Shown here one piece after another: positions 44,815 to 54,400 of a stretch of DNA of 64,000 nucleotides. A program made the translations under genes and the position numbers. The first letter of the stretch is position 1, and each line of letters starts with the position of its first letter. Under the pieces are notes generated by a model. That model saw nothing but the letters and a program-made list of their open reading frames with translations. It ran no database searches and was not told where the DNA came from. This stretch comes from Schlegelella_A sp963778525 (lineage in GTDB: Bacteria; Pseudomonadota; Gammaproteobacteria; Burkholderiales; Burkholderiaceae_C), in contig CAVZUJ010000007.1 of assembly GCA_963778525.1 (NCBI GenBank), positions 78,062 to 142,061 on the forward strand. Reading direction: 5' to 3'.

Positions 44815-46712
44815 AACTTCCCACCAAGATCGCGCGTCCCGAGCCGGCCACGCCGCCCACCAGGAGCGGGGTGGTCGAGATGCCGATGGAGCGATCGATC
44901 TCGACTTCGCGCTCGTCGACCACCACTTTCCCGAACACCGATCTCTCGCTCGGTGTCGTCACCACCGGCAAGCTCACCTGGCGGACGGTGCTGGCCTGGT
45001 TGCGCGACGACAAGATCCTCAGCCCCGAAGACGTCGACCGCACCGCGCACCGCTTCGCCGGCGGCAACAGCGCGCTCCATCCGCTGGTGCGGATCGGCAG
45101 CGCGGGCCTGACGCGCCTGGGCGACGGCAAGGTTCTCGATACCGAGACGCTGACCGAGTGGCTGGCCAAGCATTGCAAGATGCCGTACCAGCGGATCGAT
45201 CCGCTGCGCGTCGACGTCGGCCGCGTCGCCGACGTGATGTCGATCAACTACGCCGAGCGTCGCCATGCGCTGCCGCTGACCTTCGGCGTGACCGAGGTGA
45301 CGATCGCCACCTGCGAGCCGCTCGATGTCGGCTGGGTCTCGGAGATCGAGTCGCACACCAAGCGCACGGTCCGCCTGGTCATCGTCAACCCGGTCGAGAT
45401 CGCGCGCTTCACGACCGAGTTCTATGCCCTCTCGCGCTCGGTTCGCAACGCGACCAAGATGGGCGAGTCGGCGGCGCTCGCCAACTTCGAGCAGCTGGTC
45501 GAGCTCGGCAAGTCGAGCAAGCAGCTCGACGCCAACGACTCCGGCGTCATCCAGGTCGTCGACTGGCTCTGGCAATACGCCTTCGACCAGCGCGCCTCGG
45601 ACATCCACCTCGAGCCGCGGCGCGAGCGCAGCGTCATCCGCTTTCGCATCGACGGCGTGATGCACACCGTCTACCAGCTGCCGCCGGGCGTGATGATGGC
45701 GATGATCGCGCGCGTCAAGCTGCTCGGACGGATGGACGTGGTCGAGAAGCGCCGTCCGCTCGACGGCCGCATCAAGGTTCGCAACCCGGCCGGCGACGAA
45801 GTGGAAATGCGTCTGTCGACCATCCCCACCGCTTTCGGCGAAAAGCTGGTGATGCGGATCTTCGATCCCGACACCACGGTCAAGACGCTCGAGAGCCTGG
45901 GCTTCGGCAGCCACGACGGCCGGCGCTGGGAAGAGCTCACCGCCAAGCCGCACGGCATCATCCTCGTCACCGGCCCGACGGGCTCGGGCAAGACGACGAC
46001 GCTCTACTCGACCCTGCGGCGTCTGGCCACCGACGAGGTCAACGTCTGCACGATCGAAGACCCGATCGAAATGATCCAGCCGGCGTTCAACCAGACGCAG
46101 GTGCAGACGCAGATCGACCTCGGCTTCGCCGAAGGCCTGCGCTCGCTGATGCGGCAGGACCCGGACATCATCATGGTCGGCGAGATCCGCGACCTCGCCA
46201 CCGCCGACATGGCGATCCAGGCCTCGCTCACCGGCCACCTCGTCTTCAGCACGCTGCACACCAACGATTCGGCCTCGGCCATCACGCGCCTCAACGATCT
46301 CGGCGTCGCGCCCTATCTGATCGGCTCGACGCTGATCGGCGTGCTGGCCCAGCGCCTGGTGCGCACCTTGTGCGCGGCCTGCAAGGTGCCCGACGAGGAA
46401 GTGACGCGCGAGACGCTGCACGAGGTCGTCAAGCCCTGGCGACTCAACGGCGGCGTGCGTCCGTACAAGGCGGTCGGTTGCCTCGAGTGCCGGATGACCG
46501 GCTTTCGCGGCCGCGCCGGCCTGTTCGAGCTGCTGATGGTGAGCGACGCGGCGCGCAACTCGATCCAGCCGATCTGCAACGAGAGCAAGCTGCGCGCGCA
46601 AGCGCTGCAGGACGGCCTCAGGCCGCTGCGCCTGGCCGGTGCGATGAAGGTCGCCGAAGGCGTGACCACGCTCGACGAAGTCCTGCGCGCCACGCCTGCC
46701 TGGGAGACGTGA
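44811..46712 (+). CDS. GspE/PulE-type secretion ATPase
   Basis: A 633-residue hexameric ATPase of the type II secretion/type IV pilus assembly family. The N-terminal GspE/MshE domain is followed by the catalytic core: ASDIHLEPRRE (Asp box), ILVTGPTGSGKTTTLYSTL (Walker A), RQDPDIIMVGEIRD (Walker B), LVFSTLHTNDSA (His box). A four-cysteine zinc motif is visible (LCAACKVPDE and VGCLECRMTGFRGRAG). ATG 44811 overlaps the previous stop. No gspF, pilC or pilin gene is adjacent, so it is an orphan here. It could serve a pilus or secretion system encoded elsewhere. Confidence 0.9.
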   Translation: MKLPTKIARPEPATPPTRSGVVEMPMERSISTSRSSTTTFPNTDLSLGVVTTGKLTWRTVLAWLRDDKILSPEDVDRTAHRFAGGNSALHPLVRIGSAGLTRLGDGKVLDTETLTEWLAKHCKMPYQRIDPLRVDVGRVADVMSINYAERRHALPLTFGVTEVTIATCEPLDVGWVSEIESHTKRTVRLVIVNPVEIARFTTEFYALSRSVRNATKMGESAALANFEQLVELGKSSKQLDANDSGVIQVVDWLWQYAFDQRASDIHLEPRRERSVIRFRIDGVMHTVYQLPPGVMMAMIARVKLLGRMDVVEKRRPLDGRIKVRNPAGDEVEMRLSTIPTAFGEKLVMRIFDPDTTVKTLESLGFGSHDGRRWEELTAKPHGIILVTGPTGSGKTTTLYSTLRRLATDEVNVCTIEDPIEMIQPAFNQTQVQTQIDLGFAEGLRSLMRQDPDIIMVGEIRDLATADMAIQASLTGHLVFSTLHTNDSASAITRLNDLGVAPYLIGSTLIGVLAQRLVRTLCAACKVPDEEVTRETLHEVVKPWRLNGGVRPYKAVGCLECRMTGFRGRAGLFELLMVSDAARNSIQPICNESKLRAQALQDGLRPLRLAGAMKVAEGVTTLDEVLRATPAWET

Positions 46713-46764
46713 GGCCGAAGGTCCGCGTCGATCCTCCTCTGCGCCAGCACCCGGCGAGGCCGCA

Positions 46765-47235
46765 TTGAGAATCAAGAGCGAGCGCGATTTCTGGGCCGGC
46801 TTCGGTTGTGTCGTCGCGGGCGTGGCCTTCGCCGTCGGCGCGACGAGCTACGCCATGGGCCCGGCCTGCGCTGCCGACGATCCCTGCGCCGCCAGCCTCT
46901 GGGCTCGCTTCACGCAACTCTCCACCGCGCCAGGCGCCGGCTACTTTCCGCTCGGGCTCGGCGCTCTGCTGGCGGTGGTCGGCGGCCTGATCCTCTTCAA
47001 GGCCCTGGCCTTCGAGAGCGAAGGCGGCGAACCGGTCGAGGGCTTCGCGTGGCGGCCTCTCCTGGCCATCGTCGGGGCGATCGTCGCGTTCGGCGCCTTG
47101 CTCGAGCCGCTCGGCCTGGTCGCCAGCGTGCCGGCGCTGGTGATGGTCTCGAGCCTGGCCACGACCGAGGTTCGCTGGAAAAGCTCTCTCGCCGCCGCTG
47201 CGGTCCTGGCCTTGGTCGCCTGGCTGTTGCGCTGA
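46765..47235 (+). CDS. tctB: TctB-family small transporter subunit
   Basis: A 156-residue small membrane subunit of a tripartite tricarboxylate transporter, with four predicted helices (DFWAGFGCVVAGVAFAVGA, FPLGLGALLAVVGGLILFKAL, LLAIVGAIVAFGALL, SLAAAAVLALVAWLLR). The start is TTG at 46765. An insertion with two cysteines (PACAADDPC) lies in the first loop. tctA follows 10 bases later. No tctC-type gene accompanies them, though three Bug/TctC proteins are encoded elsewhere in the window. Confidence 0.85.
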   Translation: MRIKSERDFWAGFGCVVAGVAFAVGATSYAMGPACAADDPCAASLWARFTQLSTAPGAGYFPLGLGALLAVVGGLILFKALAFESEGGEPVEGFAWRPLLAIVGAIVAFGALLEPLGLVASVPALVMVSSLATTEVRWKSSLAAAAVLALVAWLLR

Positions 47236-47245
47236 TCCGGGCCGC

Positions 47246-48748
47246 ATGGATCTCCTGCACGATCTCGGCATCGGCCTGGCCAGTGCGCTCAGGCTGCACA
47301 ACCTGCTCTGCGCATTGCTCGGCGCGATGCTCGGCACGCTCGTCGGTGTGTTGCCCGGGATCACGCCGGCGGCCGCCCTCGCGCTCCTCCTGCCGGCGCT
47401 GTATCTCTTCGATCCGACGGCGGCGCTCGTCCTCCTGGTCGCCGTCTACTGCGGCGCGCAAAACGGTGCCTCGATCTCGGGGATGCTGCTGAAGGCCTCC
47501 GGCGATTCGACCGGTGCGGCGACCGACGCCGGCCAGATGGCGCGCCAGGGTCGCCTCGGCGCCGCGCTCTCCGCCCTGGCGTTCGGCTCGTTCGTTGCGG
47601 GCTGCGTCGGCACGCTCGTCATCGCCGCGCTGGCGTTGCCGCTGGCCGAGCTGGCGTTCCAGTTCGGGCCGGCCGAATATTTTTCGCTCATGGTGCTCGG
47701 CCTGGTCGGCGCGGTGGCTCTTGCTTCGGGATCCTTTCTCAAGGGCCTCGCCATGGTCCTGCTCGGGCTCCTGCTGGCACAGGTGAACAGCGACGCGGTG
47801 TCGGGCGCGGTGCGCTTCGGCTTCGATCTGGGCCAGCTCGCGGGCGGCATCGGCTTTGCCGTCATTGCCATCGGCGCGCTCGTGGCCGGCGAGGTCATTG
47901 CCCATCTCGGCCGCGCGGCCGGGCGGCGCGAGCTGGTGGCCAACAGCATGCGCAGTGCGCGTCCGACGATGCTCGACTTCCGCGAAGCCTGGCCGTCCGT
48001 GCTGCGCGGCACGGCGCTCGGCTCGCTGCTCGGCCTGCTGCCGGGCAGCGGCGCGCCGCTGGCGTCGTTCGCAGCGTATGCGGTGGAACGACGCATGGCT
48101 CCCGAGCCGCGCATTCCCTTCGGCAAGGGCGCGATCGAAGGCGTGGCCGGGCCGGAATCGGCGAGCCGTGCTGCGACCCAGACCGCGTTCATTCCAGCGC
48201 TCGTCTTCGGCATCCCGCCGAACGCCGCGATGGCACTCCTGATCGGTGCGATGGCGATCAAGGGCGTCCATGCCGGCCCGCAGGTGATGACGAGCGAGCC
48301 GCGCCTGTTCTGGGGACTGATCGCCTCGATGTGGGTGGCCGGGGTCGCGATCCTGGCGCTGACGCTGCCGCTCGCCGGCTGGTGGCGCCGCCTGCTCACG
48401 GTGCCTTATCGCGTCGTCTTTCCGGTGCTGCTGCTGCTCGCCTGCATCGGTGTCCACAGCCTCGGGCACCGGTCGTTCGATCTCTATCTGATGGCGTTCT
48501 TCGCCTTCGTCGGCTACCTGCTCTCGCGCCTGGGCTGCGAACCCGCGCCGCTGCTGCTGGGCTTCATCCTCGAGCCGACGATGGAAGAGAATCTTCGTCA
48601 TGCGCTGCTCCTGTCGGGCGGCGAATGGAAGGTCCTGGTGACGCGGCCGCTATCGTCGAGCCTGCTCGTGACCGCGGCGCTCTTGATCTTCTTCGTCGCG
48701 CTGCCGGCGATCCGGCAGCAACGCGAGATCGCATTCCAGGAAGACTGA
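47246..48748 (+). CDS. tctA: TctA-family large transporter subunit
   Basis: A 500-residue polytopic permease subunit of the tripartite tricarboxylate transporter. The conserved LVGVLPGITPAAALALLLP, YCGAQNGASISGMLLKASGD and LLGLLPGSGAPLASFAAYAVE (the second copy of the GxLPG repeat) plus GPESASRAATQTAFIPALVFGIPPN are hallmark segments. Driven by an ion gradient, TctAB take up a carboxylate delivered by a TctC-type binding protein. It follows tctB directly and is followed by a gamma-glutamyltransferase gene. Confidence 0.92.
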   Translation: MDLLHDLGIGLASALRLHNLLCALLGAMLGTLVGVLPGITPAAALALLLPALYLFDPTAALVLLVAVYCGAQNGASISGMLLKASGDSTGAATDAGQMARQGRLGAALSALAFGSFVAGCVGTLVIAALALPLAELAFQFGPAEYFSLMVLGLVGAVALASGSFLKGLAMVLLGLLLAQVNSDAVSGAVRFGFDLGQLAGGIGFAVIAIGALVAGEVIAHLGRAAGRRELVANSMRSARPTMLDFREAWPSVLRGTALGSLLGLLPGSGAPLASFAAYAVERRMAPEPRIPFGKGAIEGVAGPESASRAATQTAFIPALVFGIPPNAAMALLIGAMAIKGVHAGPQVMTSEPRLFWGLIASMWVAGVAILALTLPLAGWWRRLLTVPYRVVFPVLLLLACIGVHSLGHRSFDLYLMAFFAFVGYLLSRLGCEPAPLLLGFILEPTMEENLRHALLLSGGEWKVLVTRPLSSSLLVTAALLIFFVALPAIRQQREIAFQED

Positions 48749-48776
48749 TCCAACGCACCTCACCCGTGCTCATCCG

Positions 48777-50399
48777 ATGACCCACTCCTTCGATTGGACG
48801 GCGGCCTATCCGTCGACCCGCCTGCCGCTGTTCGCGCGCAACGTCGTCTCCACGTCGCATCCGCTCGCGGCCCAGGCCGGCCTGCGCATGCTGCAAAGCG
48901 GCGGCAATGCGGTCGATGCCGCAATCGCCACCGCCGCCGCGATGACGCTGCTCGAGCCCTGCAGCAACGGCCTCGGCTCCGACATGTTCTGCATCCTCTG
49001 GGACGGCGATCGCCTGCACGGCCTGAACGCCTCGGGCGCAGCACCGGCGGCCTGGACGCCGGAGTACTTTCGCAAGAAGTACGGCAACGACGGATCGAAG
49101 CCGCCGATGCGCGGCTGGGACTCGGTGACAGTGCCGGGCGCGGTCGGTGGCTGGGTCGCGCTTTCGGAGCGCTTCGGCAAGCTGCCCTTCGCCGATCTGC
49201 TGGCTCCGGCAATCGAGATCGGCGAGCGCGGCTATGCGGTGCCCATCGTCGTCCAGCAGAAGTGGGTCGCGGCCGCGCCTTTGATGAAGGCGCAGCCGGG
49301 CTGGGCCGAGGCCTTCCTGCCGCGCGGGCGCGCGCCCGAGGTCGCCGAGCGCTTTGCCTTTTCTGCCGCTGCGAAAAGCCTGCGCGCCATCGCCGCGAGC
49401 AAGGGCGAGGCCTTCTATCGCGGCGAGATCGCCGGGGCGATCGCGGCGCACGCGGCCGGCAACGGCGGTGCGATGACGCTGGCCGATCTCGCCGCCTACA
49501 AGCCCGAATGGGTGGACACCATCGGCATCGACTGCTGGGGCCATCGCCTGCACGAGATCCCGCCGAACGGGCAGGGCATAGGCGCCCTGATCGCGCTCGG
49601 CATCCTGCGCCATTTCGACATCGCCTCGATGCCGATCGACGGCGCCGAATGCCAGCACTTGCAGATCGAGGCGATGAAGCTCGCCTTTGCCGACGTCTAC
49701 GAGCACGTCGCCGACCCGCGCGGCGGCATGCGCCTGAGCTGTGAGCAGATGCTCGACGAGTCGTACCTCGCCGGCCGCGCCAGGCTGATCGATCCGAAGC
49801 GGGCGCAGCGCTTCACGCACGGGCACGCGCCGAAGGGCGGCACGATCTACCTCACCGCCGCCGACGAGAGCGGCATGATGGTGAGCTTCATCCAGAGCAA
49901 CTACATGGGCTTCGGCTCGGGCATCGTCGTGCCGGGCTGGGGCGTGTCGATGCAGAACCGCGGCCACGGCTTCTCGCTCGACCCGCAGAGCCCGAACTGC
50001 GTCGCGCCCGGCAAGCGGCCGTTCCACACCATCATCCCGGCCTTCCTCACCAAGGACGGCCGGCCGCAGATGAGCTTCGGCGTGATGGGCGGCAACATGC
50101 AGCCGCAAGGGCACATGCAGACGCTGGTGCGCATGCTCGCGCACCGCCAGCAGCCACAGGCCGCCTGCGACGCGCCGCGCTGGCGCTTCAACCAGGGCCT
50201 CGAGATCAACGTCGAGGCGACGATGCCGAAGGCGACGGTCGAAGGGCTCGCGGCGCGCGGCCATCAGGTCGCCGTCATCAACGACAGCTATCAGGACTTC
50301 GGTGCCGGCCAGTTCATCTGGCGGCTCGGCGATCCAGCGGTCGAGGGCTACGTCGCGGCCAGCGATCCGCGTCGCGACGGGCAGGCCGCGGGTTTCTAG
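48777..50399 (+). CDS. Gamma-glutamyltransferase family protein
   Basis: A 540-residue Ntn-hydrolase of the gamma-glutamyltransferase family. Conserved features are SHPLAAQAGLRMLQSGGNAVDAAIATAAA, NGLGSDMFCILWDG, LSCEQMLDESYLAGRARLI and the self-processing site KGGTIYLTAADESGMMVSFIQS, where the threonine would become the N-terminal nucleophile; GFGSGIVVPGWGVSMQNR follows. No signal peptide is seen, so it may act in the cytoplasm. Members of this branch cleave gamma-glutamyl compounds or related amides. It lies between the Tct genes and the FAD dehydrogenase set on one strand. Confidence 0.9.
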   Translation: MTHSFDWTAAYPSTRLPLFARNVVSTSHPLAAQAGLRMLQSGGNAVDAAIATAAAMTLLEPCSNGLGSDMFCILWDGDRLHGLNASGAAPAAWTPEYFRKKYGNDGSKPPMRGWDSVTVPGAVGGWVALSERFGKLPFADLLAPAIEIGERGYAVPIVVQQKWVAAAPLMKAQPGWAEAFLPRGRAPEVAERFAFSAAAKSLRAIAASKGEAFYRGEIAGAIAAHAAGNGGAMTLADLAAYKPEWVDTIGIDCWGHRLHEIPPNGQGIGALIALGILRHFDIASMPIDGAECQHLQIEAMKLAFADVYEHVADPRGGMRLSCEQMLDESYLAGRARLIDPKRAQRFTHGHAPKGGTIYLTAADESGMMVSFIQSNYMGFGSGIVVPGWGVSMQNRGHGFSLDPQSPNCVAPGKRPFHTIIPAFLTKDGRPQMSFGVMGGNMQPQGHMQTLVRMLAHRQQPQAACDAPRWRFNQGLEINVEATMPKATVEGLAARGHQVAVINDSYQDFGAGQFIWRLGDPAVEGYVAASDPRRDGQAAGF

Positions 50400-50447
50400 C
50401 CGGACATCCCGGCACGTCGATTGCCCTGCCCCCGCCCAGGGGTGCTC

Positions 50448-51217
50448 ATGGGCGATATCGAGATCAGTCGGCGCAGGTTGCTGCTGGGTGGGGCGCTGGT
50501 GGGAGGTGCCTGCGCCTCAGGGGCGGCAACCTTGCGCGACGGTGCCCTCGGCGCACCGCCGCAGACCATCATCGGAATCGTGCCGTGGCGCGAAGGCACG
50601 GCCGATGTGCCGCCGATGGCTGCCGGCACCGACTATCGATTCTTCAGCGCCGCCGAGCAGGCCTTCATCGAGCCGGCGATCGACCGCTTGATTCCTGCCG
50701 ACGAGACCGGGCCGAGCGCATCGGCGGCGAATGTCCATGTCTTTCTCGACCGCCAGCTGGGCGGCCTCTTCGGGCGCGGCGACCATTTCTATCTCGGCGG
50801 GCCCGTGGCCGAGCGGAACGCCCGAGCAGGGCTATCAGAGCCGCCTCTCGCCGGCGCAGCTCTATCGAGCCGCCATTCCCGGCGATCGAGGCCTATGTCG
50901 GCGGCAAGCAAGGCGGCAAGAACTTCAAGAGCTTGTCGGCCGGCGATCAGGACACCGTCCTGAAGGCGCTCGAAAGCGGCGATGCCAAGCTCGAGGGTGC
51001 CGACGGCAAGGCCTTCTTCGCGATGTTCCTGCAGAACGTTCTCGAAGGCTATTTCTCCGACCCGATCTACGGCGGCAACAAGGACATGGCGGCCTGGAAG
51101 ATGGTGGGCTTTCCGGGCGCGCACTACGACTACCGCCAATGGATCGGCCGGCATGGCGAGCGCGTGCCCTTCGCGCCCGTCAGCATCAAGGGTCGGCCCG
51201 GCTGGTCGCAGGCCTGA
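50448..51217 (+). CDS. Gluconate 2-dehydrogenase subunit 3-like protein, two frameshifts
   Basis: The small (gamma) subunit of an FAD dehydrogenase complex, about 255 residues after correction. A twin-arginine signal (SRRRLLLGGALVGG) exports it with its partner. The body has TDYRFFSAAEQAFIEPAIDRLIPADE, then GTPEQGYQSRLSPAQLYRAAI, then AIEAYVGGKQGGKNF and GYFSDPIYGGNKDMAAWKMVGFPGA. The middle segment needs two extra bases ignored, near 50814 and 50881, only 67 bases apart. It starts the three-gene set with the GMC subunit (two bases away) and the cytochrome c. It probably assists folding and Tat export of the flavoprotein. Confidence 0.85.
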
Positions 51218-51219
51218 GC

Positions 51220-52992
51220 ATGGCCACGCAACTGAAGAAGGTCGACGCCGTCCTGGTCGGCTTCGGCTGGACCGGCGCCATCCTCGGCCAGCAACTGTGC
51301 GACGCCGGGCTCGAGGTCGTGGCGCTCGAGCGCGGCGTCTGGCGCGACACGTCCACGGATTTCGCGACGACCTTCGCGCAGGACGAGCTGCGCTACATGT
51401 GGCGCCACCACCTGTTCCAGAACCTCGCCTCCGACACCCTGACGATCCGCAACAACACGGCGCAACAGGCGCTGCCGATGCGCCATCTCGGCTCGTTCCT
51501 GCTCGGCACCGGCGTCGGCGGCGCGGGCGTGCACTGGAACGCGCAGATCTGGCGCTTCCTCGAGAGCGACTTCAAGGCGCGCAGCCACAACCTCGAGCGC
51601 TATGGCGCGGGCGTGGTCGACGCCTACGACATGACGGTGCAGGACTACCCGCTGACGTGGAGCGAGATCGAGCCGCACTACGACGCCTTCGACAAGCTCT
51701 GCGGCACATCGGGCAAGGCCGGCAACCTGAACGGCCAGTTGCAGGCCGGCGGCAACCCCTTCGAAGGGCCGCGCTCGGCCGAGTACCCGAACCCGCCGCT
51801 GGCGATGCCGTATGGCGCCACCCTTTTCGCCCAGGCCGCTGCGGACAAGGGCTACAAGCCGTTTCCGCATCCGGCCGGCAACGCCTCGCGGGCCTACACC
51901 AACCCGCTCGGCTGCCAGCTCGGCGCTTGCAGCTACTGCGGCTTCTGCGAGAAGTTCGGTTGCGGCAACTACTCCAAGGCGACGGCGCAGACGACGATCC
52001 TGCCGTACCTGATGACCAAGTCCAACTTCACCTTGCGCACCGAATCGGAAGTGCTCCGGGTGGAGACCTCGCCCGATGGCAAGCGCGCCACCGGCGTCAC
52101 CTACATCAACAGCGCGGGCGAAGAGTTCTTCCAGCCGGCGGAGATCGTGGTGCTCTCGGCCTACGTGCTGCAGAACGTGCGGCTGATGCTGCTCTCGAAG
52201 ATCGGCAAGCCCTACGACCCGCACTCGGGCGAGGGCGTCGTCGGCAAGAACTACGCCTACCAGACGATGGGCTCGGTCAACGTCTTCTTCGAAGACAAGC
52301 TCATGAATCCCTTCATCGGTGCCGGCGCGCTGGCCTCGGTGGTCGACGAGTTCAACGGCGACAACTTCGATCACTCGGGGCTCGGCTTCATCGGCGGCGG
52401 CTACATCGCGCAGATGCAGACCGGCGGCCGTCCGATCGAGATGATCTACACGCCGACGGGCACGCCGAAATGGGGCCTCGAGTGGAAGAAGGCGGCGGCG
52501 AAGAACTACCTGCGCGCGGTGAACATCAGCTGCCACGGCTCGGTGATGGCGCATCGCGGCAACTATCTCGACCTCGACCCGACCTACAACGACGCCTTCG
52601 GCCGGCCGATGCTGCGCATGACCTTCGACTTCACCGACAACGAGCTGAAGATGTCGCGCTACCTGGTGGACAAGGCGGCCGAGATCGGCCAGGCCATGGC
52701 CGGCGTCAGCAGCGTCAAGAAGAACTACCGCACCGGCTCGTGGAGCGTCGTGCCTTACCAGACCACGCACAACACCGGCGGCACCATCATGGGCGACAAC
52801 CCGGGCAACAGCGTCGTCAACAAGTACCTGCAGAGCTGGGACGTGCCGAATCTTTTCATCACCGGCGCCGGTGCGTTCCCGCAGAACGCGGGCTACAACC
52901 CGACCGGCACGGTCGCCGCGCTCGCCTATCTCTGCGCCGAGGCGATCAAGACGCAGTACCTGAAGAGCCCCGGCGCGCTGGTGAGCGCCTGA
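51220..52992 (+). CDS. GMC flavoprotein subunit of a periplasmic sugar/alcohol dehydrogenase
   Basis: A 590-residue FAD-binding catalytic subunit of the gluconate 2-dehydrogenase/FAD-glucose dehydrogenase type. The dinucleotide fold is VDAVLVGFGWTGAILGQQL; the GMC segment GTGVGGAGVHWNAQ follows. Cysteines at residues 232, 237, 240, 243 and 248 (GCQLGACSYCGFCEKFGC) would hold an Fe-S cluster, as known in FAD-glucose dehydrogenase. The active-site histidine region is THNTGGTIMG and the end has TGAGAFPQNAGYNPTGTV. Electrons pass to the cytochrome c encoded next. No own signal is seen, consistent with export with the Tat subunit. The substrate (gluconate, sorbitol, other) is unknown. Confidence 0.92.
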   Translation: MATQLKKVDAVLVGFGWTGAILGQQLCDAGLEVVALERGVWRDTSTDFATTFAQDELRYMWRHHLFQNLASDTLTIRNNTAQQALPMRHLGSFLLGTGVGGAGVHWNAQIWRFLESDFKARSHNLERYGAGVVDAYDMTVQDYPLTWSEIEPHYDAFDKLCGTSGKAGNLNGQLQAGGNPFEGPRSAEYPNPPLAMPYGATLFAQAAADKGYKPFPHPAGNASRAYTNPLGCQLGACSYCGFCEKFGCGNYSKATAQTTILPYLMTKSNFTLRTESEVLRVETSPDGKRATGVTYINSAGEEFFQPAEIVVLSAYVLQNVRLMLLSKIGKPYDPHSGEGVVGKNYAYQTMGSVNVFFEDKLMNPFIGAGALASVVDEFNGDNFDHSGLGFIGGGYIAQMQTGGRPIEMIYTPTGTPKWGLEWKKAAAKNYLRAVNISCHGSVMAHRGNYLDLDPTYNDAFGRPMLRMTFDFTDNELKMSRYLVDKAAEIGQAMAGVSSVKKNYRTGSWSVVPYQTTHNTGGTIMGDNPGNSVVNKYLQSWDVPNLFITGAGAFPQNAGYNPTGTVAALAYLCAEAIKTQYLKSPGALVSA

Positions 52993-53001
52993 GCGAACGA
53001 G

Positions 53002-54348
53002 ATGCGCAGGCGCTCGAAGGTCGTCGTCGCCGTGGTGGTCCTGCTGTTGCTGCTGGCCGGCGGCGCCGCGGGCGTGGCGTTCGGCAAGCCCTCGGCGCCG
53101 TACACGCCGCTGAGCGCGCCCAACATTCCGATCCGCGCGCTCGTCCAGCGCATCCCCGATTCCGCGCCCAACGCCGCGCAGCTGCGCCTTGGCCAATACC
53201 TCGTGCGGGTGGGCGATTGCGCGTCGTGCCACACGCGTGAAGGCGGCTCGTTCCTGTCAGGCGGCTTCGCGCTGAACACGCCGTTCGGAAAGATCTACAG
53301 CACGAACCTGACTTCCGATCCCGAGACCGGCATCGGCGCCTTCACGCCGCAGACGTTCTACGAGGCGTTGCACGACGGCACCGGCTCCGACGGCAAGCCG
53401 CTCTATCCGGCGATGCCGTATCCGTACACGACCCGCGTCACGCGCGCCGACAGCGACGCGATGCTGGCCTTCCTGAAGACGGTGCCGCCGGTCGTGGAGC
53501 GTCGGCCCGCCAACGAGCTGTCGTTCCCCTTCAACATCCGCACCTTGATCCACGGCTGGAACGCGATGTTCTTTCGCGCCGGCGAGTTCAAGCCCGATCC
53601 GGCCAAGCCGGCGGAGTGGAATCGCGGCGCCTATCTGGTGGAAGGGCTGGGCCACTGCGGCGCCTGCCACACGCCGAAGAACGCCCTGGCCGGCGACAGC
53701 AGGGACCGGCCCTTGCAGGGGGGCACGCTCGACAACGGCGTGGCGCCGGACCTGAGCGCGAATCCGCGCACCGGTCTGGGCGCCTGGCACGCCGAAGACA
53801 TCGTGGAGTACCTGAAGACCGGCCGCAATGCGTTCGCCAACGCGGGCAGCGCGATGGCCGAGGTGGTGACGTACTCGACCTCGCTGCTGAGCGATGCCGA
53901 CCTGCACGCCATCGCGATCTATCTGAAGGATCAGCCGGCGAGCAGCGACACCGCGTCGGCTGACGCCGATGCGGGGGCGATGAAACGCGGCGCCGCGGTC
54001 TACCTCGATTCGTGCACCGGCTGCCACGCCGAGCAAGGTGTCGGCGAGCCGCGATTTTTCCCGCCCCTGAAAAGCAACGCGGTGTCGCAGCAGAACGACC
54101 CGACCGGCCTGCTGCACATCATCCTGGCCGGCGACCGCACGGCGACCACGGCGAGCCGGCCCTCGCCGCTGACGATGCCGAGCTTTGCCTGGAAGCTCGA
54201 CGACCAGCAGGTGGCCGACCTCGCCACCTACCTTCGAAACAGCTGGGGCAATCGCGCCGGCGCCGTGAGCGCCCGCCAGGTGGCCGAGATGCGCAAGAGC
54301 CTGCTCCTCGAGAGCGATCACCTGGTCGAAGGCTCGACCGATCGCTGA
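53002..54348 (+). CDS. Triheme cytochrome c subunit
   Basis: A 448-residue membrane-anchored cytochrome c with three C-x2-C-H haem sites: CASCHT (Cys73), CGACHT (Cys219) and CTGCHA (Cys338). An N-terminal uncleaved-anchor or signal helix (VVVAVVVLLLLLAGGAAGVAFG) places it in the periplasm. Likely axial methionines lie in LYPAMPYPYT, NAGSAMAEV and LTMPSFAWKL. The architecture matches the cytochrome subunit of membrane-bound gluconate, sorbitol and FAD-glucose dehydrogenases, carrying electrons from the GMC subunit (10 bases upstream) to the quinone pool. Confidence 0.93.
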   Translation: MRRRSKVVVAVVVLLLLLAGGAAGVAFGKPSAPYTPLSAPNIPIRALVQRIPDSAPNAAQLRLGQYLVRVGDCASCHTREGGSFLSGGFALNTPFGKIYSTNLTSDPETGIGAFTPQTFYEALHDGTGSDGKPLYPAMPYPYTTRVTRADSDAMLAFLKTVPPVVERRPANELSFPFNIRTLIHGWNAMFFRAGEFKPDPAKPAEWNRGAYLVEGLGHCGACHTPKNALAGDSRDRPLQGGTLDNGVAPDLSANPRTGLGAWHAEDIVEYLKTGRNAFANAGSAMAEVVTYSTSLLSDADLHAIAIYLKDQPASSDTASADADAGAMKRGAAVYLDSCTGCHAEQGVGEPRFFPPLKSNAVSQQNDPTGLLHIILAGDRTATTASRPSPLTMPSFAWKLDDQQVADLATYLRNSWGNRAGAVSARQVAEMRKSLLLESDHLVEGSTDR

Positions 54349-54400
54349 GGGATTTTCGGCGCGCCTCGCGCGATCGGCATCGTCCCTAGAATCAGGCGCG

